Assembly (NCBI GenBank): GCA_023953905.1
Contig: JAMLJA010000006.1
Coordinates: 62,001-126,000 of the forward strand
DNA length: 64,000 bases
Direction: 5' to 3'
DNA from: Rhizobiaceae bacterium
Lineage (GTDB): Bacteria; Pseudomonadota; Alphaproteobacteria; Rhizobiales; Rhizobiaceae
Shown here: positions 52,113 through 61,550 of the stretch, in pieces
Position numbering within the stretch: position 1 is the stretch's first letter
Layout: every line of letters starts with the position of its first letter
Program-made: the position numbers and the translations under genes
Notes under the pieces: model-generated
Told to the model about the DNA's origin: nothing
Seen by the model: only the letters and a program-made list of their open reading frames with translations
The model's database searches: none

Positions 52113-52508
52113 TCAGATTGCCGCCTCATACCAGGCACGCGCGACATGACTCTCATGCAACTGGACGCGGATTTTCCTTATGCGCCCGCCATCGTTGAGT
52201 TTTCCGGAGCGCGCGGCGGCAGCCAGAGCATCGAATATGTGTTTGCACAGAAACTCGGTGGTGGTGATCTTTCCCGCGAAACCATCCACCTCGTCGAGGT
52301 TCTTGTAGCGGAGGGGAGCGAGTGTTGCCTGCAATTCCTCAGTCGCCAGCCCGATGTCGACGACGAGGCCATTCTCATCGATATCTTCGGTAAAGAATGC
52401 GGCATCGACCACGAAGGTCGCGCCATGCAGTCCCTGCGCTGGCCCGAAGACGGGCGATTTCAGACTGTGGGCGATCATGATGTGATCGCGAACTTCAACA
52501 GCGAACAT
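52113..52508 (-). CDS. PTPS/QueD-fold protein lacking catalytic residues
   Basis: This 131-residue protein follows the 6-pyruvoyltetrahydropterin synthase/QueD pattern: AHSL (His14) and LHGATF (His28) match the first zinc motifs, VVDIGLATEELQATLAPLRYKNLDEV the middle, and QLHESHVARAWYE the end with its substrate-anchoring Glu. The HGH zinc pair is reduced to HGA (Ala30), the catalytic Cys before it is missing (FGPAQG), and the catalytic-triad His is not in place. It is thus unlikely to do normal PTPS or QueD chemistry. It sits between a dehydrogenase (9-base gap) and a glycosyltransferase (2-base gap). Confidence 0.8.
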   Translation of the reverse strand: MFAVEVRDHIMIAHSLKSPVFGPAQGLHGATFVVDAAFFTEDIDENGLVVDIGLATEELQATLAPLRYKNLDEVDGFAGKITTTEFLCKHIFDALAAAARSGKLNDGGRIRKIRVQLHESHVARAWYEAAI

Positions 52509-52517
52509 AAGGTCTCC

Positions 52518-53492
52518 TTATCTGTCTTGCCGATAGCTGATGCGGTGGCAAAGCGTATCTGGATCAGCGAGTATCGCACCATAACGCGCAGGCAGGTCGC
52601 CAAATTCCGTCTCACCGCTGATGAGTGCGTCAAGGCGCGGGTCGGAAAGCAACGCGAGTGCCTTTTCGAGCCGCCGCCTGTAGGTCCAGCGCATACGTCG
52701 ATCGGCTGGCACCTGACCGACCTGCGAGGAGACCAGGCTGAGGCGGCGGCTGTGAAAATCAGCCCCCAGGGGAACGCTGACATTGGCGCTGCCATACCAG
52801 CTCGCCTCCACAATCCGGGCTTCCATACCAGCCGCGCCGAGGCAGGTCGCCAGGCCCGCCGCGCTGGCACTTGCGTGAACGACCACGTCGACCTCGGTAG
52901 GGCAGTTATCCGGTACCGAAAATGCACAGCCGAGATGTTCGGCGAGTGCTGCGCGCTCCGCATTGCGGTCGACCAGCGTCACCTCAGTCCCGGGCATTTG
53001 GGCGCAGAGCCAGCCGACGAGCGCGCCGACGACTCCCGCGCCGACAATGACGACGCGATCTCCCGATGACACCCGGGAATCCCAGACGATGTTCAGTGCA
53101 GTTTCGACATTCGCTGCCAGTACGGCGCGCTCTGCAGGAACGGCCTCCGGCAGCGGCAAAACCATTGCTTCAGGCGCGCTGAAGCGTCGCTGGTGCGGAT
53201 GCAGAACGAAGACGGCGCGGTCGCGCAGGTCATCTGGGCCATCGATGACAGTGCCCACCGATGCGTATCCATATTTGACGGGAAACGCGAAGCTCCCCTC
53301 CTGAAGAGGACAACGCATGCGTTGCCATTCGCTTTCAGGCACCGATCCGTGAAAGACCAGCGATTCCGTGCCCCTGCTTACTCCCGAATAGAGCGCGGCG
53401 ACCTCGACATGGCCTGCCGGCACTTCATAGCCCGTCGCCGCAAGTGCGCAGGCTTTTGGAGCTGTGATCCAGAGTGCATCGGAAATCGGCAT
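52518..53492 (-). CDS. MDR-family dehydrogenase without catalytic zinc cysteine
   Basis: This 324-residue protein has the medium-chain dehydrogenase fold, with a Rossmann segment VVIVGAGVVGALVGWLCAQ in the middle and ERAVLAANVETALNIVWDS before it. The position of the catalytic zinc Cys reads YSGVSRGTES, so zinc chemistry by the usual site is improbable, and no structural-zinc cysteine cluster is seen. Such MDR proteins occur in specialised biosynthesis (BchC-like). It is the first gene of the four-gene minus-strand set and probably acts on the set's own intermediate. Confidence 0.85.
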   Translation of the reverse strand: MPISDALWITAPKACALAATGYEVPAGHVEVAALYSGVSRGTESLVFHGSVPESEWQRMRCPLQEGSFAFPVKYGYASVGTVIDGPDDLRDRAVFVLHPHQRRFSAPEAMVLPLPEAVPAERAVLAANVETALNIVWDSRVSSGDRVVIVGAGVVGALVGWLCAQMPGTEVTLVDRNAERAALAEHLGCAFSVPDNCPTEVDVVVHASASAAGLATCLGAAGMEARIVEASWYGSANVSVPLGADFHSRRLSLVSSQVGQVPADRRMRWTYRRRLEKALALLSDPRLDALISGETEFGDLPARYGAILADPDTLCHRISYRQDR

Positions 53493-53645
53493 GTCGAGGA
53501 AGGGCCTCTTCTTTGCGGCGCACCACGCTGCAACGTTTCATCGGGCGCGAGACCGCTACATGTGGGGCGAAATCATTCGCGGTCCAGACTGGAATTCCCG
53601 CAAACGCCCGCTACTATCGCGCGCACCAGCTTTGGGAGGACCACG

Positions 53646-54644
53646 GTGCAGACGAAGAAGATCATAAATGATGGCAACAAGGCCGTCGATGAAATGCTCG
53701 ACGGTGTGCTTGCTGCGCACCCGAAGCACCTGAAACGGGTCGAGGGCAGTCCGCGCTCCGTGGTCGCCGTCGATGGGCCGCGCCCCGGCAAGGTAGGCAT
53801 TGTGGTTGGCGGCGGGTCGGGCCACGAACCAACGTTTCTCGGCTTCGTCGGCAAGGGTCTCGCCGATGGATGTGCGGTCGGCAATGTCTTTGCATCGCCG
53901 CCACCCGATCCGATCCTCGAATGCGCCAAAGCCGTGGATGGTGGCGCGGGTGTGCTGTTCCAATACGGCAACTATGCCGGCGATGTCATGAATTTCGATA
54001 TGGCGGCGGAAATGGCCGCCATGGACGATATCGAGGTTCGCACGGTGCTGACGACCGACGATGTTGCGACCAAGGACAAGGCCAAGCGCAGAGGCGTGGC
54101 CGGCAACTTCTTCACCTTCAAGGCAGGTGGGGCTGCCGCGGACATGATGAAGAGTCTCGACGAGGTCGAACGCATCGTGCGCAAGGCCAACGACCAGACC
54201 TTCTCGATGGGCGTGGCGCTGGCGCCGTGTTCTCTGCCCCAGACAAGGACGCCCAATTTCGAGCTTGGACCCGACGAGATGGAAATCGGCATGGGAATCC
54301 ATGGCGAGCCGGGAGTGACGCGTGGCAAACTCAAGTCGGCAGACGAGATCGTTGACGATATGGTGGACCGCATCTTTGCCGAAATGGCCCCGTCGCGCGG
54401 GGAGCGGGTGGCGGTGCTGGTCAATTCGCTGGGCTCAACGCCGCTCATGGAGCTTTACATCATGAACAGGCGTGTCCGGCAGCGACTGGACGATCTCGGT
54501 CTGGAAACCCATGCGACCTGGGTCGGAAACTACTGCACCTCGCTGGAGATGGCGGGTGCATCGATAACGCTGCACCGCATGGATGGCGAGCTTCAGGAGA
54601 TGCTCGACCGGCCCTGCGACTGCGCCATGTTCCGAGCCGGTTGA
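53646..54644 (+). CDS. dhaK: Dihydroxyacetone kinase subunit DhaK
   Basis: This 332-residue subunit binds dihydroxyacetone covalently. His219 in GMGIHGEPGV is the hemiaminal-forming residue; GGGSGHEPTFLGFVG (about 55-69) and LFQYGNYAGDVMNFDMA are also typical. GTG start with GGGAGG before it; the frame is open upstream but lacks family sequence. It is followed after 11 bases by dhaL. No PTS-type dhaM lies here, so whether the pair uses ATP or a phosphoprotein cannot be settled from this window alone. Confidence 0.94.
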   Translation: MQTKKIINDGNKAVDEMLDGVLAAHPKHLKRVEGSPRSVVAVDGPRPGKVGIVVGGGSGHEPTFLGFVGKGLADGCAVGNVFASPPPDPILECAKAVDGGAGVLFQYGNYAGDVMNFDMAAEMAAMDDIEVRTVLTTDDVATKDKAKRRGVAGNFFTFKAGGAAADMMKSLDEVERIVRKANDQTFSMGVALAPCSLPQTRTPNFELGPDEMEIGMGIHGEPGVTRGKLKSADEIVDDMVDRIFAEMAPSRGERVAVLVNSLGSTPLMELYIMNRRVRQRLDDLGLETHATWVGNYCTSLEMAGASITLHRMDGELQEMLDRPCDCAMFRAG

Positions 54645-54655
54645 GGGAGGTTTTT

Positions 54656-55282
54656 ATGATCGACGCAGCGAGACTCAAGGCCATGGTTGGGCACATCGCC
54701 GATACCATCGAGCGCGAGAAAGACCGCCTCTGTGCGCTTGACGGGGTGATTGGCGATGCCGACCACGGCATTGCGATGTCGCTTGGCTTCGGCGCGGCGC
54801 GGGATGCCGTCGAGGGCCTCGACGAGACGGCAGACCCGACAATGGTGCTGAATACCGCGGCGAAGTCCTTTCTCAATGCTGTGGGCGCATCATCCGGCCC
54901 CTTGTATGCGACGGCGCTCATGCGCGGGGCCGCGTCAATCAAGGGCAAGGCCGAACTTGCGACCGAGGACGTTGTCGCAATGTTGCAGGCGATGGCCAAG
55001 GGCATACAGGATCGGGGCAAGGCCGAGCTTGGAGAAAAGACCATGATCGACGCCTGGCTTCCGGCTGCTTCGGCTGCCGGTGAAGCGATCTCGCAAGGTC
55101 TTGCGCGGGCGCTCTCGGCGGCTTCGGAGGCGGCCCATGCGGGAGCTGAAGCAACCAAGAACATGGTCGCCTCAAAGGGGCGGGCGGAGCGGTTGGGCGA
55201 GCGCTCTCTCGGTCACATGGACCCAGGCGCTGCATCTGCGGCCATGGTTATCGAGGCGATGCGCAAGAGCCTAACCGATTGA
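54656..55282 (+). CDS. dhaL: Dihydroxyacetone kinase subunit DhaL
   Basis: This 208-residue subunit holds the nucleotide. The magnesium-ADP site is DGVIGDADHGIAMSLGF (Asp residues at about 29, 34 and 36), and VGASSGPLYATALMRGA and DAWLPAASA follow the family pattern. GGGAGG precedes the ATG. Together with DhaK it phosphorylates dihydroxyacetone to dihydroxyacetone phosphate. The aldolase gene begins 103 bases later on the same strand. Confidence 0.93.
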   Translation: MIDAARLKAMVGHIADTIEREKDRLCALDGVIGDADHGIAMSLGFGAARDAVEGLDETADPTMVLNTAAKSFLNAVGASSGPLYATALMRGAASIKGKAELATEDVVAMLQAMAKGIQDRGKAELGEKTMIDAWLPAASAAGEAISQGLARALSAASEAAHAGAEATKNMVASKGRAERLGERSLGHMDPGAASAAMVIEAMRKSLTD

Positions 55283-55385
55283 ATTTGCGACAGGCCGAGA
55301 ACCACCGCAAAAAGCCCTATTGCTTTGTATGAATTTGCCCTATGGCGTCCCCCGATCCATCTGAAAAAACCGTGAGGAGACGTTC

Positions 55386-56450
55386 ATGGCGCGTATCACG
55401 CTAAGACAATTGCTCGATCATGCCGCCGAGCATGGTTATGGCGTACCGGCCTTCAATATCAATAATATGGAGCAGGCGCTTGCGATCATGGAGGCCGCAA
55501 ATGCCGTCGACGCGCCTGTCATCCTGCAGGCCTCACGCGGTGCCCGCGCCTACGCCAACGACGTCATGCTGAAGCACATGATGGATGCCGTGACCGAGAT
55601 TTATCCGCATATTCCGGTCTGCGTTCACCTCGACCATGGCAATGAGCCCGGAACCTGCATGACGGCGATCCAGTCGGGGTTCACCTCGGTGATGATGGAT
55701 GGCTCGCTCAAGACCGATGGCAAGACACCCGGTGATTGGGACTACAATGTCGGCGTTACCAAGACCGTTGTGGAGATGGCCCATCTTGGCGGAATTTCTG
55801 TCGAGGGTGAGCTCGGCGTGCTTGGCTCTCTCGAGACCGGAATGGGCGATCAGGAAGACGGTCACGGCGCCGAAGGGCAGCTGAGCCACGATCAGCTCCT
55901 GACCAACCCAGACGAGGCGGTCAAGTTCGTCCAGGAGACGAAAGTAGATGCGTTGGCGATCGCCATGGGGACCAGTCATGGTGCCTATAAGTTCTCGCGC
56001 AAGCCTGACGGGGCGGTGCTCGCGATGAATGTGATCGAAGAGATCCACCGGAAACTGCCGAACACACATCTTGTGATGCATGGATCGTCTTCGGTGCCGC
56101 AGGAGTTGCAGGACATCATCAACACCTTTGGCGGCCAGATGAAACCTACCTGGGGTGTTCCGGTTGAGGAGATCCAGCGCGGCATCAAACACGGGGTGCG
56201 CAAGATCAATATCGATACGGATAACAGGATGGCGCTGACCGGGCAGATCCGCAAGGTGCTGGCGGAAGATCCGAGCGAGTTCGATCCGCGCAAATATCTC
56301 AAGCCTGCAATGGCTGCTATGACCAAGCTCTGCAAGCAGAGGCTGGAAGAGTTCGGCACCGCCGGGCATGCCTCGGGAATCAGGCCGCTGCCGGTTGCCG
56401 AAATGGCCAAACGCTATAAATCGGGCGAGCTGGATCCGAAGGTCGGTTAG
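55386..56450 (+). CDS. fba: Class II fructose-bisphosphate aldolase (Calvin-type)
   Basis: This 354-residue zinc aldolase condenses dihydroxyacetone phosphate with glyceraldehyde 3-phosphate. Metal and substrate motifs are [56 protein letters not shown] and [11 protein letters not shown]. Length and the [11 protein letters not shown] string match the Calvin-cycle subtype. GAGGAGACGTTC precedes the ATG. Following dhaKL, it would take the DHAP they make into fructose-1,6-bisphosphate. Transaldolase-like use of other aldehydes is possible. Confidence 0.95.
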   Translation: MARITLRQLLDHAAEHGYGVPAFNINNMEQALAIMEAANAVDAPVILQASRGARAYANDVMLKHMMDAVTEIYPHIPVCVHLDHGNEPGTCMTAIQSGFTSVMMDGSLKTDGKTPGDWDYNVGVTKTVVEMAHLGGISVEGELGVLGSLETGMGDQEDGHGAEGQLSHDQLLTNPDEAVKFVQETKVDALAIAMGTSHGAYKFSRKPDGAVLAMNVIEEIHRKLPNTHLVMHGSSSVPQELQDIINTFGGQMKPTWGVPVEEIQRGIKHGVRKINIDTDNRMALTGQIRKVLAEDPSEFDPRKYLKPAMAAMTKLCKQRLEEFGTAGHASGIRPLPVAEMAKRYKSGELDPKVG

Positions 56451-56527
56451 TTATCTCTTACGATTAGTCGGGTTCCGGTTTGGTGTCTTTGCTGTATCCG
56501 GACAAGAACCTTGGAAAAAGCGGATCG

Positions 56528-56580
56528 ATGCCCATGCTTGATTGCGTGGGCATTTACCCATGGTAGGGCATCTGATGCCC
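56528..56580. repeat. Clustered ATGCCC/GGGCAT inverted repeats
   Basis: ATGCCCA (56528-56534) pairs with TGGGCAT (56547-56553), and GGGCAT (56566-56571) pairs with ATGCCC (56575-56580) over a CTG loop. The four arms can also pair with each other in other ways. The element lies between convergent fba and dnaE2 and may end both transcripts, although no T run follows. Confidence 0.5.
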
Positions 56581-56604
56581 AGCGGGTCGAAGTTTCCTAT
56601 CTGT

Positions 56605-59600
56605 TCAGTGGAAGTTTCGACCTTTCGGCATGACGTCCCGCGCCTCGTGACCGCGTTCCATCTTGCTTGCGGCGGCTTCCAGAACGGCGTTCCTTGGGGG
56701 ACGTTTTGTGCGTGGATCGTGGCCGCCATGTTTGACTTCGTCCGCCCTTGCGTAAGCGTCGATTGACATTGCATGCTCCGACAGATCCGAGAGCCAGGGC
56801 GTCAGATCCACTATTCGATCGGCAACGACATGGATGACGCCCGAGGCGGATTGAAGTTTGCCATCGACGCGAACGAAGCGGGAGCCAAGAACGACAGGAC
56901 GGAAGCGTTCGAACATCTTTTGCCAGACGACGATATTGGCCACCGAGATCTCGTCTTCCAAGGTCATGAAGATCACGCCCTTGGCAGAGCCCGGCCGCTG
57001 GCGCACGAGAATCAACCCCGCAACCGAAACGTATCTGCCGTTCTTGATATCGGGCAGGCTCACATTGGGGGTAATGCCGAGACCGTTCAGCCGCTCGCGG
57101 AAAAACGCAAGCGGATGCGCCTTTAGCGAGAACCCCATTGACCGGTAGTCGTGCACGACATGCTGGCCAAGCGGCATTGCGGGCAATGTTGTCTTCGGCT
57201 CAAGATCAAGCATGGGAGCGTCCGGCCGATCGAAGATCGGGAGACTTTCGGCGGCACTTCTGGCGTCCAGCGCGCGTACGTCCCACAGCGCAGCCCGGCG
57301 GTCCAGGCCGATCGAGCGGAAGGCATCGGCCTGTGCCAGAAGTTCGATGTCGCGGCGATGAAGGCCGGAGCGGAGCCAGACATCGCGCACGGATGTATAG
57401 CCGGCGCCCCGGCACTCCACGAAGGTCTCCATCGCCTTTTCCGACAACCCCTTCACATGGCGCAAACCCAGCTGCACGGCGTGCCGGCTCCTGATCACGT
57501 CGCGCATGGGGGCATGACGCGGGGTAATGCCGGAGGGATCGAATGGCGCAGAGGTCAAGGTGCTGTCCCAGACCGAACGATTCACGTCGACAGGAAGAAT
57601 CTCGATGCCATGATCCTGCGCGTCCCGGATCAGCTGAGCAGGTGCATAAAAACCCATGGGCTGCGAGTTGAGGATCGCTGCGCAAAAGACATCCGGATAG
57701 TAAGTCTTGAACCAGCACGAGGCGTAGACCAGAAGAGCGAACGAGGCGGCATGGCTTTCGGGAAAGCCATATTCGCCAAAGCCCTCGATCTGTCTGAAAC
57801 AGCGTTCAGCAAAGTCTTTGGGATAGTCGTTCGCCACCATTCCCTGAATGAACTCATCTCTCATCTTGCCGATCATGCCGGTCCGCCGGAAGGTTGCCAT
57901 GGCACGCCGGAGCTTGTCGGCCTTGGCCGGAGGAAAGCGGGCCGCAACGATGGCGATCTTCATCGCCTGTTCCTGAAACAACGGCACGCCGAGCGTTCTT
58001 TCGAGTATGCTTCTCAGTTCCGGCTTCACATAATGCGGCTGTTCCTGTCCCTCCCGACGTTTCAGATAGGGATGAACCATGTCTCCCTGAATGGGCCCGG
58101 GCCGCACGATCGCCACTTCGATGACGAGATCATAGAACTTTCTGGGCTTCAGGCGCGGCAGCATCGACATCTGCGCGCGGCTCTCGATCTGAAATACGCC
58201 CAGCGTGTCGGCGCGGCAGATCATGTCATAAACGTCTGACTTCTCCTTGGGCAGTGTTGCCAGCGTGACGGGCCTGCCATGCAGATCGCGTTCGTCATAA
58301 TGCTGTTCGAGCAGATCGAAGCAGCGCCTGAGGCAGGACAGCATGCCGAGCGCCAGAATATCGACCTTGAACAGGCCGACCGTATCCAGATCATCCTTGT
58401 CCCATTCGATCATCTTGCGGTCGGGCATGGCCGTCTTCATGATCGGCACGATTTCGTCCAGCCGATCCTTGGTGATGACGAAGCCGCCGACATGCTGGGA
58501 AAGATGGCGGGGAAATTCGAGGATCTCGTTGACGTTCTCGAAGAGCTTTCTTGTCAGTGCCTCGCTCATGTCGAGCCCGGCAGCCCGGGCTTCCGTCGCG
58601 CCCAGATTGTCATGGGTCCAGCGCCACGTGTTGGAGGCAAGTGCATCGATCGTGTCGTCGGACAGTCCCATTGCCTTACCGACTTCGCGCATGGCAGAGC
58701 GCGAGCGGTAGGAAATGACGGCAGCCGCCAGCGAAGTGTGCTTCTGGCTGTACTTCTGATAGATGTATTCAAGAATTTCGGGGCGCCGTTCATGCTCGAA
58801 ATCGACATCGATATCCGGCGGCTCGCCGCGCTCTTCTGAAATGAAGCGCTCGAACAGAACATCCATGCGGTCGGGGCCGATGTCGGTAATTCTCAGGCAG
58901 TAGCAGATCAGGGAATTCGCCGCCGAGCCTCGCCCCTGGCACAGAATCCCGAGGACCTCGCGCGCATGGCGCACGATGTCGTGCACGGTCAGGAAGTAGC
59001 CGGCATAATTGAGCTTTGCGACGAGGGCGAGTTCCTTTTCAATGGTTTGCCTGTCCCTTGGAGCAATGCCGTCCGGCCATCTGTAGGCCGCTCCCTCCCA
59101 TGTCAGGCGCTCCAGCTCTTCCTGTGCCGTCGCACCCCCGCGTGTCTTCTCGTCTGGGTAGTTGTGCTTCAGCTCGCTGAGCGAGAATTTCAACGTTTCG
59201 GCGAAGCGCACGGTTTCCAGAATCGCAGACGGGCAACTCCGAAACAGCCGGGCCATCTCCAATGGCGGCTTGAGGTGGCGCTCGGCATTGCGGGACAGCT
59301 CGAACCCGGCATCGCGAACCGGCCTGTTGATCCGGATGGAGGTGAGCACATCCTGAAGATGCCGCCTCTCAGGCCCATGATACAGAACGTCGTTGACCGC
59401 CATCAGCGATGCGCCGGTGGCCTTTGACATCGCCATTGCCTGAGCCAGCCGCAATTTGTCCTGCCCGTCGAAAACAGGCGCGATCGCGATCCAAACGGAT
59501 CCGCTAAAACGCTCTTTGAGTTCTTGGATGAACCGGATTTCCCTGTCATCGGCCAGGATGCAGTCGGCGCGAACAGCCAGCGAAATCCTGTCACCCCATT

Positions 59601-59997
59601 TCAAGACGTCGTCGCGATACAGAAGCGGCGCGCCTTTGGGGCTTTCCTCGCGCATATTGGCCTCGGTCAGCAGCCGGCAAAGATGGCCCCAGCCCTCCCG
59701 GTCCTGCGGATAGGCAAGAATGTCCGGAGTGTCGTCGGCAAACACCAGGCGGGCGCCGGGATGATAGGGAAGCGCCACGGGTGCGGCGCGATCCGGCAAC
59801 TGGATGCTCTTCGCCTGGCTCCAGCCGCGCACGACGCCGGCCAGCGTATTGCGGTCGGCGAGCCCCATGCCGGCGTGACCCATGAGACAGGCCGCCACCA
59901 CCAGTTCCTCAGGCTTGGAGGCGGCACGCAGGAAGGAGAAATTCGACTGGACGCCGAATTCGAAATAGCGCGGAAGCGTCGAGGCGTTCATGCGCAC
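56605..59997 (-). CDS. dnaE2: Error-prone DNA polymerase III alpha subunit DnaE2
   Basis: This 1130-residue C-family polymerase carries out SOS translesion synthesis with ImuA and ImuB. It has an N-terminal PHP-like region (FEFGVQSNFSFLRAASKPEEL), in which the metal-binding HCHS is replaced by VQSN as in other DnaE2 proteins, the catalytic aspartates in PPDIDVDFEHERR (about residue 400), GRGSAANSLICYCL, and an OB-fold near the C-terminus. Its start overlaps the end of imuB by ten bases. It is the last gene of the imuA-imuB-dnaE2 operon under a LexA box. Confidence 0.95.
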   Translation of the reverse strand: MRMNASTLPRYFEFGVQSNFSFLRAASKPEELVVAACLMGHAGMGLADRNTLAGVVRGWSQAKSIQLPDRAAPVALPYHPGARLVFADDTPDILAYPQDREGWGHLCRLLTEANMREESPKGAPLLYRDDVLKWGDRISLAVRADCILADDREIRFIQELKERFSGSVWIAIAPVFDGQDKLRLAQAMAMSKATGASLMAVNDVLYHGPERRHLQDVLTSIRINRPVRDAGFELSRNAERHLKPPLEMARLFRSCPSAILETVRFAETLKFSLSELKHNYPDEKTRGGATAQEELERLTWEGAAYRWPDGIAPRDRQTIEKELALVAKLNYAGYFLTVHDIVRHAREVLGILCQGRGSAANSLICYCLRITDIGPDRMDVLFERFISEERGEPPDIDVDFEHERRPEILEYIYQKYSQKHTSLAAAVISYRSRSAMREVGKAMGLSDDTIDALASNTWRWTHDNLGATEARAAGLDMSEALTRKLFENVNEILEFPRHLSQHVGGFVITKDRLDEIVPIMKTAMPDRKMIEWDKDDLDTVGLFKVDILALGMLSCLRRCFDLLEQHYDERDLHGRPVTLATLPKEKSDVYDMICRADTLGVFQIESRAQMSMLPRLKPRKFYDLVIEVAIVRPGPIQGDMVHPYLKRREGQEQPHYVKPELRSILERTLGVPLFQEQAMKIAIVAARFPPAKADKLRRAMATFRRTGMIGKMRDEFIQGMVANDYPKDFAERCFRQIEGFGEYGFPESHAASFALLVYASCWFKTYYPDVFCAAILNSQPMGFYAPAQLIRDAQDHGIEILPVDVNRSVWDSTLTSAPFDPSGITPRHAPMRDVIRSRHAVQLGLRHVKGLSEKAMETFVECRGAGYTSVRDVWLRSGLHRRDIELLAQADAFRSIGLDRRAALWDVRALDARSAAESLPIFDRPDAPMLDLEPKTTLPAMPLGQHVVHDYRSMGFSLKAHPLAFFRERLNGLGITPNVSLPDIKNGRYVSVAGLILVRQRPGSAKGVIFMTLEDEISVANIVVWQKMFERFRPVVLGSRFVRVDGKLQSASGVIHVVADRIVDLTPWLSDLSEHAMSIDAYARADEVKHGGHDPRTKRPPRNAVLEAAASKMERGHEARDVMPKGRNFH

Positions 59998-61550
59998 AGT
60001 CCATGCATGAACCAGCGCGGCCCGCTTTCCGGTTCAGCCAAAGGCTTTTCCCGGAACAGCCAGTAGCGGCGTCCCTCCTCGTCCTCAACGCGAAAATAGT
60101 CGCGCGTGCTCTCTGCTTCCTCATGCCACCATTCCGAGGAGATGCGCTCGGGACCTTCGGCGCGGACCACATTGTAGACGGCGCGTCGCCAACGGAAATT
60201 CAGATCCGGAGGCGAAAGAATTTCGATGGGGTCGGGATAACGCAGAAGCCGGACGGGCCGCTCGAGATCAGGGCGATCGCCTGAAGACGGCTTGATGGTC
60301 TCAGAGGGCGCTTCCGCAAATGGGACCAGATCCACCGCGCGCTCGGGGATATGGCTTGCGACCGGGACGGGACGGGACAGGCTCTGCGCGCCCAGCCGCG
60401 CTGCGACGCGGTCGGCAAAAAAGGCAATGTCCTGTGTCGAGGCGGCCGACCGATCATCGAGATCGGCCTGGCTGGCATCGAGACGCGCGGCCACCAGAAC
60501 CGACAGGCGCACAAGCTCGAAGCCGTAGCCGACATCGATGTCGTCCTGCAGAACGGCCAGTCTTTCGTGAAACAGCTTTGCCATGATCGCCGGGTCGCGC
60601 AACGGCCGCGAAGCGCCGACCGCGATGCGGCTCACCGCCCCATCAATCCGGAACAGCAGGAGTTGAAGCCGCTCCGCACCTTCGCCACGCCGATCGAGAT
60701 CGCTGGCAAGGCTTTTCGCCAGCAGAAGAAGCAAGGCCTCGATGTCTTCGATCAGGCTTATGGGTTCAGCAAGCAGCCGCTCGACGGAAAGGGCCGGTAC
60801 AGGCAGCCGTGGCGATATCACTTCCTCGACATGGCCAAGCGCCTGGTCCAGCCGCAATACGACTTCCTTGCCGAAGCGGCGCACCAGGGGTGCGCGCGGG
60901 ACCTGCATCACCGCGCCCGCCGCGCGCAGTCCCACGCCCTCCAGCCGCTGGCAGACAGCCGCCTGCAGGCGCAACGCCGCCAGAGGCAGCGGGGCCATCA
61001 GGTCGGCTTCTTCCCCTGCCGCCACGATATGCGCGCCGTGAAAACGGGCTGCGGCCCATGCGGCTCCCGGCGTCGAGGCCAGCCCGGTCCGCGCCTCGAA
61101 ACCCAGATGGAAGAGACGCGACAGGAGATCGTTGAGCAGGGCGCACTCCCCGCCGAACAGATGCGCGCATCCGGTGACGTCGAGGAAAAGACCGTCGCTG
61201 CCATCGAAAGCGATCAGCGGTGTGTAGCGATCGCACCAGTCGGCGATGCCTTCGAGAAGGCGCTGGTCGGCTTCGGGATCAGCCTCGATAATCTCGATGG
61301 CTGGATGCATGGCGCGCGCATCGGCAATACCCATGCCCTTCTTCAGTCCGAGCTTGCTAGCGCGCTCGTCGAGTGCGGCTATACGCTGGGTATTGCTCTC
61401 GCGATGGCTGATGACCAGGGGCGGCGTGTTCCTGGGCAGACTTGAACGCCACAGCTTGCCGAAGCGCCGGCGCAAGATCCGTTCCGTGGGAAGAAGTGGC
61501 AGCCAGAGCGCCAGTATTCTTTGCGGGTTGGAAGCGGCCAGAAGGGACAT
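59988..61550 (-). CDS. imuB: ImuB, Y-family polymerase-like mutasome protein
   Basis: This 520-residue protein is a catalytically inactive Y-family relative that bridges ImuA, DnaE2 and the beta clamp. RILALWLPLLPTERILRR opens it; SHRESNTQRIAALDERASKLGLKKGM and FDGSDGLFLDVTGCAHLFGGE are ImuB hallmarks, the last replacing the acidic polymerase active site. The ATG at 61550 gives the family N-terminus. Its first 194 bases lie inside the imuA frame, and its end overlaps dnaE2. Confidence 0.93.
   Translation of the reverse strand: MSLLAASNPQRILALWLPLLPTERILRRRFGKLWRSSLPRNTPPLVISHRESNTQRIAALDERASKLGLKKGMGIADARAMHPAIEIIEADPEADQRLLEGIADWCDRYTPLIAFDGSDGLFLDVTGCAHLFGGECALLNDLLSRLFHLGFEARTGLASTPGAAWAAARFHGAHIVAAGEEADLMAPLPLAALRLQAAVCQRLEGVGLRAAGAVMQVPRAPLVRRFGKEVVLRLDQALGHVEEVISPRLPVPALSVERLLAEPISLIEDIEALLLLLAKSLASDLDRRGEGAERLQLLLFRIDGAVSRIAVGASRPLRDPAIMAKLFHERLAVLQDDIDVGYGFELVRLSVLVAARLDASQADLDDRSAASTQDIAFFADRVAARLGAQSLSRPVPVASHIPERAVDLVPFAEAPSETIKPSSGDRPDLERPVRLLRYPDPIEILSPPDLNFRWRRAVYNVVRAEGPERISSEWWHEEAESTRDYFRVEDEEGRRYWLFREKPLAEPESGPRWFMHGLCA

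Noticed and set aside
52113..52508. Annotation as functional QueD or PTPS
   Set aside because: Catalytic Cys and part of the zinc site are missing, so the standard reaction is improbable.
57151..58239. Plus-strand frame of 362 codons opposite dnaE2
   Set aside because: Antisense to a conserved polymerase region; no domain visible.
60351..61445. Plus-strand frame of 364 codons opposite imuB
   Set aside because: Antisense to ImuB; composition bias only.
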